NCBI GenBank assembly: GCA_002704625.1
Contig: PAGZ01000041.1
Span: 17,603-29,229 of the forward strand
DNA: 11,627 bases
Origin: Candidatus Pelagibacter sp.
Lineage (GTDB): Bacteria > Pseudomonadota > Alphaproteobacteria > Pelagibacterales > Pelagibacteraceae
Reading direction: 5' to 3'
The notes beneath the pieces are model-generated. The model ran no database searches and was not told where the DNA came from. It worked only from the letters and a program-made list of their open reading frames with translations. The translations under genes were made by a program, and so were the position numbers. Positions 1 through 5,740 of this stretch are shown here, one piece after another (position 1 is the stretch's first letter; the number at the start of each line of letters is the position of its first letter).

Positions 1-837
1 ATTTATATATTCTACTACAACTAAAAAAGTATATGCTATAATAAATTGTAATCGAATAACCGCGTAACCCCATATATTCCATTTATGAACCCAACTACAT
101 AAATAACTATGCTCATCATTCAAAAACTTACTACATTCTTGTAAGCCTTCTAATACACGTTGATCGGGGTTTTTTTCAGATGCAGTAAATATTGATTTAA
201 TCCATCTATTATTGTAATGACTTTGTAGGTCTATATACATGCATTTTCTATCTGCATTTTTAAATATATGTGGATGTATGCCATCTACATATTGATTTTT
301 ATATCTTGATGAACCATCTACTAGATATGGTAAGAAGCTTGAAGATATTAAATCTTCTTCTAATTCTGTTTTACTTGACCAGGTGGATTTTACTATATGC
401 TCTCCACTATTCATATCCGTTTTTGTAATAAAAAGTCTATTTTGTATCTTACTTATATCGTCTTCATCTTTTATACAGGCATTTACGCATTCTGTAATAA
501 ACGGTTTAATGTAAGTAAGTTTTTGATTATCTCTAAAATCATTTTTAATATTACACCAGCTTTTTAAAAACACCGGATCTAAATTATTACAGACTGTACA
601 TAATGCAACTACTGCTCCTATGCTGCATCCAGATACATTATGAATAACCATTTTTTTCTGTTCAACTAATTCTAATAAATATAAAACAACTCCATAAGCA
701 TATGCTCCATTAAATGCACCACCGCTTATTACCAAATCAATATTGAGAGGATTCACTTCATCTTTTTCTTGTAAACTATTTTGCGCCATTGTTTTAATAT
801 AACATTTCAACAACGTTCCAGATGATTGCTCGGTCAT
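1..837 (-). CDS. Patatin-like phospholipase, 3' end cut by the left window edge
   Basis: This reading frame is open from ATG at 837 through base 1 (279 codons, no stop), so the C-terminus is missing. Patatin-family enzymes are lipid acyl hydrolases with a Ser-Asp dyad. All three family landmarks are visible: the Gly-rich oxyanion-hole segment GGAFNGAYAYG at residues 39-49, the nucleophile elbow GCSIG with Ser72, and the catalytic Asp in YVDG (Asp185). The segment before it, SSSFLPYLVDG, also matches the family pattern. Residues about 257-277 are strongly hydrophobic, suggesting a C-terminal membrane anchor. Met17 (ATG at 789) is an alternative start that would keep the whole catalytic domain. 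The gene is divergent from the dCMP deaminase across a 77-bp gap. Patatin-like proteins recur in giant viruses, but the substrate is not deducible here; release of virions or remodelling of host or virion membrane are possible roles. Fold assignment is strong, function is inferred. Confidence 0.9.
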   Translation of the reverse strand, partial: MTEQSSGTLLKCYIKTMAQNSLQEKDEVNPLNIDLVISGGAFNGAYAYGVVLYLLELVEQKKMVIHNVSGCSIGAVVALCTVCNNLDPVFLKSWCNIKNDFRDNQKLTYIKPFITECVNACIKDEDDISKIQNRLFITKTDMNSGEHIVKSTWSSKTELEEDLISSSFLPYLVDGSSRYKNQYVDGIHPHIFKNADRKCMYIDLQSHYNNRWIKSIFTASEKNPDQRVLEGLQECSKFLNDEHSYLCSWVHKWNIWGYAVIRLQFIIAYTFLVVVEYIN

Positions 838-914
838 TAAATGATATTAATAAAAAACTTTTTATTTATGTACTAATAAAGCATAAATGATAATCATGTA
901 TATTATAAAACAAA
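838..914. promoter_or_regulatory. Divergent promoter region between phospholipase and dCMP deaminase
   Basis: These 77 bp separate two start codons pointing away from each other, so promoters for both genes must lie here or overlap the coding ends. The stretch is almost purely A+T. It contains an 8-bp perfect inverted repeat with a 2-nt loop at 849-866 (AATAAAAA / TTTTTATT) and TATA-like runs close to the deaminase start (TATTATAAAA). No AAAATTGA early box of the Mimivirus type is present. The presence of promoters follows from the layout; the precise elements are not established. Confidence 0.5.
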
Positions 915-1382
915 ATGACTGATCGCCCTTCATGGGACGAATATTTTAAAGAATTAACACTTGTAACTGCAAAACGCTCTGCATGTGAAAGATTAAGGGT
1001 TGGGTGTGTTGTTGTAAAAGACAATAGGATTGTGTCTCAAGGTTATAATGGGTATCTTCCAGGTGCACCGCATAAACAGGTTATGCAAGATGGCCACGAA
1101 GTAGCTACAGTTCATGCCGAACAAAATGCTATTACTGATTGTGCCAGACGCGGGGTATCATGTGAAGGTGCTACAGTATATGTAACTCATTACCCATGCA
1201 TAAACTGTGCCAAAATTCTTTGTGCTAGTGGTGTGGCACATATTAAGTATATTTCTGATTATGAAAATGACAAATTATCAAAGTATTTTACCGATCAATG
1301 TGGAATCACGCTAGAAAAAATGGTTTCTCCTACAATAAAAGATAATTGTATTATAGAAGATGATGCTGCAAATAATAACTAA
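915..1382 (+). CDS. Deoxycytidylate (dCMP) deaminase
   Basis: The predicted enzyme converts dCMP to dUMP, the substrate for thymidylate synthase, and so supports dTTP supply during viral DNA replication. The zinc-dependent cytidine/deoxycytidylate deaminase fold is clear. HAE at residues 67-69 supplies the zinc ligand His67 and the proton-shuttling Glu69, and PCINC at 94-98 supplies ligands Cys95 and Cys98. The upstream block GYNGYLPGAPH (43-53), followed by DGHEVATVHAEQNAI, is typical of the viral and bacterial dCMP deaminase type. The 155-aa length is normal for a single-domain enzyme, and the last ~20 residues form an acidic, Asn-rich tail. The start at 915 gives the expected short N-terminus (SWDEYF...). 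Its stop codon lies 1 bp from the stop of the convergent 198-aa gene. All key residues are intact, so it is probably active. Confidence 0.96.
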   Translation: MTDRPSWDEYFKELTLVTAKRSACERLRVGCVVVKDNRIVSQGYNGYLPGAPHKQVMQDGHEVATVHAEQNAITDCARRGVSCEGATVYVTHYPCINCAKILCASGVAHIKYISDYENDKLSKYFTDQCGITLEKMVSPTIKDNCIIEDDAANNN

Positions 1383-1397
1383 GTTATCTAGATAACT
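1382..1397. terminator. Perfect 16-bp palindrome at the convergent gene junction
   Basis: AGTTATCTAGATAACT reads the same on both strands. It starts at the last base of the dCMP deaminase stop codon (1380-1382) and contains the stop of the opposite-strand 198-aa gene (complement of 1384-1386). The stem can be lengthened by three pairs (1377-1379 with 1398-1400) if two bases bulge. In Mimivirus, polyadenylation at transcript hairpins is established knowledge; a shared bidirectional 3'-end signal here is inference from position and symmetry. Confidence 0.6.
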
Positions 1398-1980
1398 GTT
1401 GAACCAGTTTACTAAAGCCATAAATTATTGCACCAAATAAAATACAATTAACTAATCTACCACTAAGATTAATATCGCCCGATTTACCATAGCACATAGG
1501 CATAGTATTTAAAAACATTTTTCTAACTGCAGGAAGCTGATACATAAAGTAAAGCACTGCAATAAGCAAGGGCAAACTAATTTCTGAGTATATGGCGTCA
1601 AATTGATCTTGTTGTTGCTGCACCTTGCTATTTTGTCTAATAATTTCATCGCTGGTCTGGTGTTCAGTAATATAATCAGACGGGCCTTCAGGAACAAAAT
1701 TAGGTTTTGTTTGCTTATCTTGGGTAATAGTTGTTTTATCAATCGGAATATCCCTAGACGGTAGTGAAGTTGAACCGGTTGAAGCAGCTTGCTGCAACCC
1801 TTTAACAAACTCATTTTGATCTAATTGACGTTGTTCTTGAAGTCTATCAGCTGCATTATCAACAATAACATTACTATTTTCGCTTAAGTCTTTAGTAGTT
1901 AACTGTATGTTTTCTTGACCGATTGCTTCAGCTGTAGGTAAAGATTCAATGACAGTTGTACCAATACTGTTATTATCCAT
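1384..1980 (-). CDS. Conserved giant-virus membrane protein with LPSRDIP motif (198 aa), function unknown
   Basis: No enzymatic domain is recognised. The first ~130 residues are hydrophilic and Gln/Asn-rich. They contain a block I recognise from hypothetical proteins of algal giant viruses: STGSTSLPSRDIPI near residues 67-80, followed by TITQDKQTKPNFVPEGPSDYI. Two hydrophobic segments follow, about 134-152 and 174-192, giving a hairpin-type C-terminal membrane anchor with a large soluble N-terminal domain. A virion or factory membrane location is inferred from topology and from neighbouring membrane-protein genes. The ATG at 1980 is preceded by TATAGT ending 2 nt upstream. It is the last gene of five tandem minus-strand genes, 33 bp after the 80-aa gene, and its stop lies within the palindrome shared with the dCMP deaminase. 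Another minus-strand frame inside it (1509-1814) is judged a shadow. Confidence 0.85.
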   Translation of the reverse strand: MDNNSIGTTVIESLPTAEAIGQENIQLTTKDLSENSNVIVDNAADRLQEQRQLDQNEFVKGLQQAASTGSTSLPSRDIPIDKTTITQDKQTKPNFVPEGPSDYITEHQTSDEIIRQNSKVQQQQDQFDAIYSEISLPLLIAVLYFMYQLPAVRKMFLNTMPMCYGKSGDINLSGRLVNCILFGAIIYGFSKLVQQLSR

Positions 1981-2013
1981 TTACTATAACATATGTCTTA
2001 ATAATAAATGGAT

Positions 2014-2256
2014 TTACGCAAAACCTATAGGGTTTTTCGTTGAACATGGCAAGGTCTCAGTTTTAAAAGAATAACAATTGCCGCCATGTGTATAAATATT
2101 TTTTTCTACTTTACTAGGCTTTGGAGCATAAAAACTAAAACAATCTGTTTCTTTACACGTTCTGCGGAATATGCTAGCTAATCCAAATCCTAATATAATA
2201 GAAATTAATATTTGCCCTAGCTTAGTATGCATAATTTTCTGAAGATTCTGCAACAT
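2014..2256 (-). CDS. Small single-pass membrane protein with GNCY...PC motif, paralogue A (80 aa)
   Basis: Function is unknown. A hydrophobic helix at residues about 13-30 is followed by a short positively charged segment with two cysteines (Cys34, Cys39). The C-terminal part carries GGNCYSFKTETLPC (58-71). The same pattern, GNCY-x-[FY]-x2-E-x-[LM]-PC with ten residues between the cysteines, occurs in the adjacent 75-aa gene, so the two look like tandem paralogues. The paired cysteines suggest a disulfide, which is inference; many giant viruses carry their own virion thiol-oxidation pathway. The gene lies 21 bp after the 75-aa gene and 33 bp before the 198-aa gene, all on the minus strand. 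TATAGT abuts its ATG directly. Conservation of the motif in a second gene argues that this short frame is real. Confidence 0.8.
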   Translation of the reverse strand: MLQNLQKIMHTKLGQILISIILGFGLASIFRRTCKETDCFSFYAPKPSKVEKNIYTHGGNCYSFKTETLPCSTKNPIGFA

Positions 2257-2277
2257 ACTATATAATATTAAGCTACA

Positions 2278-2505
2278 TTATTCTTGTATTGGTATGCGCT
2301 GTAATATTTTTTTTTCCTTTGGGCACGGCATTTTCTCCGCGTGATATCGATAACAATTACCTGATTTATCAACATATTCATATTTTCCAGCATTTTCAGG
2401 TGTTGGATAAACTAATACAGTTTCTGTCGGTTCAGCAGAAACATAAATAAAAAGTGCCCCTACCACTAAACTTATTAAAAAAACATGAGTATTAATATAC
2501 TTCAT
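2278..2505 (-). CDS. Small exported or membrane protein with GNCY...PC motif, paralogue B (75 aa)
   Basis: Function is unknown. Residues about 6-22 form a hydrophobic segment ending in YVSA before Glu25, which could be a cleavable signal peptide (A-x-A-like site after Ala24) or an uncleaved anchor. The rest is a short soluble domain ending in SGNCYRYHAEKMPC (48-61) and a basic tail. The spacing of Cys51 and Cys61 equals that of Cys61 and Cys71 in the neighbouring 80-aa protein, and an upstream Tyr also aligns, supporting duplication followed by divergence. Unlike the neighbour, it lacks the extra cysteine pair after the helix. It sits 17 bp downstream of the 268-aa gene on the same strand. 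TATATAAG precedes its ATG. A small virion membrane protein is the likeliest role. Confidence 0.8.
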   Translation of the reverse strand: MKYINTHVFLISLVVGALFIYVSAEPTETVLVYPTPENAGKYEYVDKSGNCYRYHAEKMPCPKEKKILQRIPIQE

Positions 2506-2522
2506 CTTATATATCTTTGAGA

Positions 2523-3329
2523 TTATTTGGCATTACTGATAACTGAAGGAGTTTCTAAACTATACTGCATTTCATCATATGTATAAGGACTTTGTATAAG
2601 ATAATATACATCATCACATAAAGTCGGGCCTGTTTCTCCATTAGAGCATTCTATAGTATTTTTTTTATACATTAGTTCCCTTAGTTGCTTAGCAGCAGGA
2701 TTAATTTCTGCAGTATACAATTCTACTGCAACATCTATTAATGATGGATTCCCCTCTTCTTTAAACTGAGTGATTAACTGCTTTAGTCTTTCAACAAGAT
2801 CAAACATAAGTGCCTTTTTATTATTGATTGCATCTTTATTTCTAGTATTTCTTATCATAGAATCAAATTGCTCATCAATTTCTTTTAAATTACCTAACAA
2901 TTCGTGATATTCTTCTTTCTTTTCAGTAAATGTGGCAAATGCTTCTTGCTCTTCTATAAACCCAAATAACATATCTAGTTTTGTTCTAATTATTTCTGTA
3001 GTAAGATCTTGTACTTCGCCTCTAACAAATGTTCCGACGACTGGTAATGATTCATAATCACCAGCATTTATTTCTATATTAAGTGAACATGCATTTCCTA
3101 CAACGCCACACTGTGCTTTTAAAATGTTATTATTATTGCTAAATATCATCTTGCCTTGTTTACCACAATTTACACATTTTGTTTTAATAGAAGCCAGTTC
3201 TTGTCGTTTTTGTTGTTTATCTTTACTTTTATCTCTAATAATTTTACGTTTTTCTTTGCTATTTTGCTCTTCATAATCATGTTTTATTTTATAATATTCC
3301 TCCATAGCTTGAATAACAGACTCATTCAT
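2523..3329 (-). CDS. Conserved giant-virus protein with N-terminal zinc-ribbon-like motif (268 aa), function unknown
   Basis: The protein starts with a charged, helical, Lys/Glu-rich segment (about 10-50). Next is a putative zinc-binding module with Cys52, Cys55, Cys74 and Cys81 (KCVNCG...QCGVVGNAC), running into CSLNIEINAGDYESL. The middle, with KLDMLFGFIEEQEAF followed by about 80 charged residues, looks largely alpha-helical and possibly coiled-coil. The combination of CxxC, CG...C and a LFGF-E-E block is one I recognise from uncharacterised proteins of Mimivirus-like and phycodnavirus-like genomes. No membrane segment is visible, which sets it apart from its neighbours. It lies 11 bp after the 114-aa gene and 17 bp before the 75-aa gene. 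TATAGT ends 3 nt before the ATG at 3329. A structural or nucleic-acid-related role is possible; nothing in the sequence decides this. Confidence 0.85.
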   Translation of the reverse strand: MNESVIQAMEEYYKIKHDYEEQNSKEKRKIIRDKSKDKQQKRQELASIKTKCVNCGKQGKMIFSNNNNILKAQCGVVGNACSLNIEINAGDYESLPVVGTFVRGEVQDLTTEIIRTKLDMLFGFIEEQEAFATFTEKKEEYHELLGNLKEIDEQFDSMIRNTRNKDAINNKKALMFDLVERLKQLITQFKEEGNPSLIDVAVELYTAEINPAAKQLRELMYKKNTIECSNGETGPTLCDDVYYLIQSPYTYDEMQYSLETPSVISNAK

Positions 3330-3340
3330 TTTACTATAGT

Positions 3341-3685
3341 TTATGTATATATTTTTCTATCTAATATTTCAACTTCAGGATGATTACTCCAAACAGGTAA
3401 GTCAGTTATCATAGTTTCATCAATCTTTCTTTTTGTTTCACCTATTTTAACAAGCTTAGATATTAAATACTCTTTCTTTTTTTGTTGCTTTACAGCAATT
3501 TCTTGTGGTGTCAATTTCCCTTTGTATTTAAATAATAAGAATCCGCTAATTACAATAATTAAAGCAATAGTCATTGTAAAATTAAATATTATTGTTAAAT
3601 TACGATTTTTAAAGTGTCTCATTTCTCGAAGTGATTGTGATAACCAATATTTTATCCCAGGTTCTGTTAAGTTTGGCGTTTCCAT
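3341..3685 (-). CDS. Conserved single-pass membrane protein beginning METPNLTEP (114 aa), function unknown
   Basis: The N-terminal 30 residues (METPNLTEPGIKYWLSQSL, then a basic stretch) precede one strong transmembrane helix at about 31-53. KYKGKLTPQE and a Lys-rich helical segment (about 54-90) follow, and then TMITDLPVW near 91-99. I recognise this arrangement from small hypothetical proteins conserved in Mimivirus-like algal viruses. The basic flanks on both sides of the helix leave the topology open. It is the first of five tandem minus-strand genes and is divergent from the 269-aa membrane protein across 53 bp. No TATAGT element is present at its start, unlike several genes downstream. 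A virion inner-membrane location is inferred from context. Confidence 0.85.
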   Translation of the reverse strand: METPNLTEPGIKYWLSQSLREMRHFKNRNLTIIFNFTMTIALIIVISGFLLFKYKGKLTPQEIAVKQQKKKEYLISKLVKIGETKRKIDETMITDLPVWSNHPEVEILDRKIYT

Positions 3686-3738
3686 TACTTAATGCTGCTA
3701 TTTTTTCAAATTATATTGTGCTTATTTAGTATAGATAG
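3686..3738. promoter_or_regulatory. Divergent promoter region between two membrane-protein genes
   Basis: These 53 bp lie between start codons of the 114-aa (minus) and 269-aa (plus) genes. TATAGA at 3730-3735 ends 3 nt before the plus-strand ATG, similar to the TATAGT elements seen just upstream of three minus-strand genes. A T-rich tract at about 3700-3708 and an AT-rich core could serve either direction. The existence of promoters follows from the layout; the elements are inferred. Confidence 0.45.
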
Positions 3739-4548
3739 ATGGCTAACTCTCCAAATCCAAGTTCTGCTATACTTTTATTCTTTATCTTCACAACAATTTA
3801 TTCAGTTATGCAATACAATGCTACAAAAACCTATGCTGTAAATAATAACGATTCTATTGGAAAAATGTATTTTATGATTTACATATTAGCAGTTATTATA
3901 GGCCAATTTTTTATTAATTTACAAATAACATCATCTATGTGTGGTACTCCTAATTGGACCACTGCTGCAATGTGTACGTTCTTTCCTTGGGGATTTATAT
4001 TTGGAATATTATTATTATTACTAACTATGTTTCCTGGATGGCTAGCACCATTTTCTAATACATTTGGTTATGGTGTTGCTTTAGCCGCTGGTCTAAATGA
4101 TACAATGATAGATATACTAAAACCGCAATCTAAAAATGAAAGAACATCAACTGGTGAAAATCTATCATCTCAAGGAGAACAAGCACTAGAACATATTTAT
4201 GCTGATAAAAGTTTATTAGTAAATGAAATAACTAAAGATAATTTTGATAATTTTTGGGACAACATGAGTGGTTTATTCAGAAAAGGGGTATTTAGTAATA
4301 ATTCATTAAAATCTGATTTATATTCTTTTGTTGTTTTAAAAAAAATAGTATCTGAATATGTGTGGTATATATTAGCAGGTATGCTAATAACATCTGTTTC
4401 ATTTAACTATATTGCAGGTACTGCGTGCAAAGTTAGTGCTACTGAAATGCAGGCCCGCCATGAAGATTATGAAAAAGAACTTAAGGCTGCTCAAGATGAT
4501 GCTAAGTCTAAATCTGATAATCAGCGTGTATATGAAACACACGAATAA
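3739..4548 (+). CDS. Conserved giant-virus multi-pass membrane protein with FPGWLAPFSNTFGY motif (269 aa)
   Basis: Four likely transmembrane helices are visible: about 9-24, 43-62, 82-98 and 206-225. Between the third and fourth lies FPGWLAPFSNTFGYG (98-112), then a soluble region of about 90 residues rich in charged and Asn residues. After the fourth helix comes SFNYIAGTACKVSATEM (221-237) and a charged helical tail. The FPGWL-PFSNTFGY block, the MCGTPNW...PWGFIFG stretch before it and the YIA-C-S-EM block after the last helix match my memory of a widely conserved membrane protein family in Nucleocytoviricota, probably a virion membrane component. Cys68 and Cys79 flank the loop before helix 3. 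It is the only plus-strand gene of the membrane block. It shares a divergent promoter gap with the 114-aa gene and a hairpin-bearing convergent junction with the 82-aa gene. The exact function is not known to me. Confidence 0.9.
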   Translation: MANSPNPSSAILLFFIFTTIYSVMQYNATKTYAVNNNDSIGKMYFMIYILAVIIGQFFINLQITSSMCGTPNWTTAAMCTFFPWGFIFGILLLLLTMFPGWLAPFSNTFGYGVALAAGLNDTMIDILKPQSKNERTSTGENLSSQGEQALEHIYADKSLLVNEITKDNFDNFWDNMSGLFRKGVFSNNSLKSDLYSFVVLKKIVSEYVWYILAGMLITSVSFNYIAGTACKVSATEMQARHEDYEKELKAAQDDAKSKSDNQRVYETHE

Positions 4549-4557
4549 TTGTATTAA

Positions 4558-4587
4558 CAACATAATAAACAATAAATTATTATGTTG
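4558..4587. terminator. 11-bp stem, 8-nt loop hairpin at convergent junction
   Basis: CAACATAATAA at 4558-4568 pairs perfectly with TTATTATGTTG at 4577-4587, leaving an 8-nt loop. The element fills most of the 42-bp gap between the stop codons of the plus-strand 269-aa gene (4548) and the minus-strand 82-aa gene (4591), so it would form in both transcripts. This position is what hairpin-directed 3'-end formation and polyadenylation, known from Mimivirus, would predict. The function is inferred. Confidence 0.65.
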
Positions 4588-4590
4588 CAC

Positions 4591-4839
4591 TTAAAAAATC
4601 ATTCTTGGTATTGAAATATAGTATAAAACGGTAAAATAAGAAATAATGGCTAAAAGTATTGATATTAGCCATGCTGGTAATACACTCCTTGTACTATATC
4701 CTATTCCGAATTCTCTAATAGAACCATCTTTATTGTAAATAAGAGGCGATTTACTTAGTACAATAATTGCATAGCCAACAATAAAGATTAGTATAGCAAA
4801 TGATGTTATATGACTTCTAATAAAATTACGGGATAGCAT
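4591..4839 (-). CDS. Conserved two-helix membrane protein with GSIREFGIGY motif (82 aa)
   Basis: Two transmembrane helices (about 10-29 and 54-75) flank a short loop carrying IYNKDGSIREFGIGYSTRSVLP. The loop block (Asn-Lys-Asp-Gly-Ser-Ile-Arg-x-Phe-Gly-Ile-Gly-Tyr), followed by a Pro-Ala-Trp start to helix 2, is one I recognise from small membrane proteins conserved across Mimivirus-like and phycodnavirus-like viruses, which supports this short frame being real. Helical-hairpin topology with both ends on the same side is likely. It lies 21 bp downstream of the zinc-finger gene and converges on the 269-aa gene. The 21-bp upstream gap contains a weak inverted repeat (TAATAT / ATATTA, 4840-4857) and no TATAGT element. 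A virion inner-membrane role is inferred. Confidence 0.87.
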   Translation of the reverse strand: MLSRNFIRSHITSFAILIFIVGYAIIVLSKSPLIYNKDGSIREFGIGYSTRSVLPAWLISILLAIISYFTVLYYISIPRMIF

Positions 4840-4860
4840 TAATATTTATTGATATTATAT

Positions 4861-5697
4861 TCACGCAACCTTTTCGTTATTTAAATTAACTTCAGCACTG
4901 ATTCTTTGAAGTATGGTTATTTTATCCTTATCTGATATATCTGCTGAACTAGTTCCTGCTAATTGTATGTACATATCTTTAAGTGTTTCACTTTTCATCC
5001 ATTCTGGATGACGCCTTTCAAACTCTTCTACCCAATTGCGCTGTATACCAAATGATGCTGCTTTTAGCAATTTCTCTCCAGAATCTTCATTCCAACCTTC
5101 GGCTTCATCTTTAATATACCATTCACTTTTATCTTTGCAATGTACTGGTCGTTCTGTTATAGATAATGGTTGCAGATTTTTGATTACAATATTAGTTAAT
5201 GCATCTCTATGACTTTTATTATGCAAATCTTCTATGGTTAAACTTAATTTTTTAGCAAATGTTTGCAACGACATTGCATTTGCACACTCTTCATTTAAAA
5301 ACATATTAATATTGATGTAATTGTTATTGTTATTATTACCGATTACCACATTTGATTTCTCTGCTAGAGCCTTACTCTGTTCTAAGATCTCTTTTTGCAA
5401 TCGAGTGTTTTCTGTAATAGCATCTAAAAATAATTTATTAACATCGTCGCAAAGATCGTCATCTTTATCCTCCTCCTTACTTACTATAGATTGACAGGTT
5501 TCTTCGCATTGTTTTTTGTGCCTCCATAAAGTTGTTCTGCTTCCAAATATTAAATTGCAAACTGGACACTGCCATTCACTATTTATATTATTTTTATTAT
5601 TAAGTTTTTGATGCTTCTTGGTATCTAAGTGTCTTTTCCAATCTTTTGTACTGTTTGTAGAGAAATTACATCCTTGACATATATATTTCTTTGACAT
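4861..5697 (-). CDS. C2H2-type zinc-finger protein of giant-virus type (278 aa)
   Basis: The N-terminus holds two zinc fingers. Finger 1 is a classical C2H2 (Cys7, Cys10, His23, His29, in YICQGCNFST...H-x5-H). Finger 2 is a C2HC variant (Cys44, Cys47, His60, Cys64, with CPVC...LWRHKKQC). A charged helical, probably coiled-coil segment follows (about 85-117), and then a run of six Asn at 121-126. The C-terminal domain begins INMFLNEECANAMSL and contains ITERPVHCKDKSEWYIKD (180-197). This architecture, including the FLNE-C start and RPxHCxDK block, is a multi-copy family in giant viruses and resembles KilA-N/BRO-associated DNA-binding proteins in context, although no KilA-N domain is present. 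Regulation of transcription or nucleic-acid binding is inferred. ATG at 5697 is the only in-frame start after an upstream stop at 5731-5733, and the preceding bases GCCACCA resemble an optimal eukaryotic initiation context. Confidence 0.9.
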   Translation of the reverse strand: MSKKYICQGCNFSTNSTKDWKRHLDTKKHQKLNNKNNINSEWQCPVCNLIFGSRTTLWRHKKQCEETCQSIVSKEEDKDDDLCDDVNKLFLDAITENTRLQKEILEQSKALAEKSNVVIGNNNNNNYININMFLNEECANAMSLQTFAKKLSLTIEDLHNKSHRDALTNIVIKNLQPLSITERPVHCKDKSEWYIKDEAEGWNEDSGEKLLKAASFGIQRNWVEEFERRHPEWMKSETLKDMYIQLAGTSSADISDKDKITILQRISAEVNLNNEKVA

Positions 5698-5740
5698 TGG
5701 TGGCTTGTTATAAAATTAACATATTTTTCTTAAATGATTT

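Noticed and set aside
1509..1814. 101-codon frame on the minus strand inside the 198-aa gene
   Set aside because: It overlaps fully in another frame a gene with recognisable conserved blocks and shows no motif of its own.
3156..3383. 75-codon plus-strand frame antisense to the 268-aa gene
   Set aside because: Phe/Ile-rich translation of the complement of Lys-rich coding sequence; a typical antisense shadow.
4399..4594. Two short frames (minus 4399-4590, plus 4412-4594) over the end of the 269-aa gene
   Set aside because: Both overlap the conserved C-terminal part of the 269-aa protein and the hairpin, with low-complexity products.
5317..5343. AAT/AAC-type triplet run in the zinc-finger gene
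   Set aside because: It encodes the Asn run before INMFLN, a common low-complexity linker in this family; not a separate repeat element.
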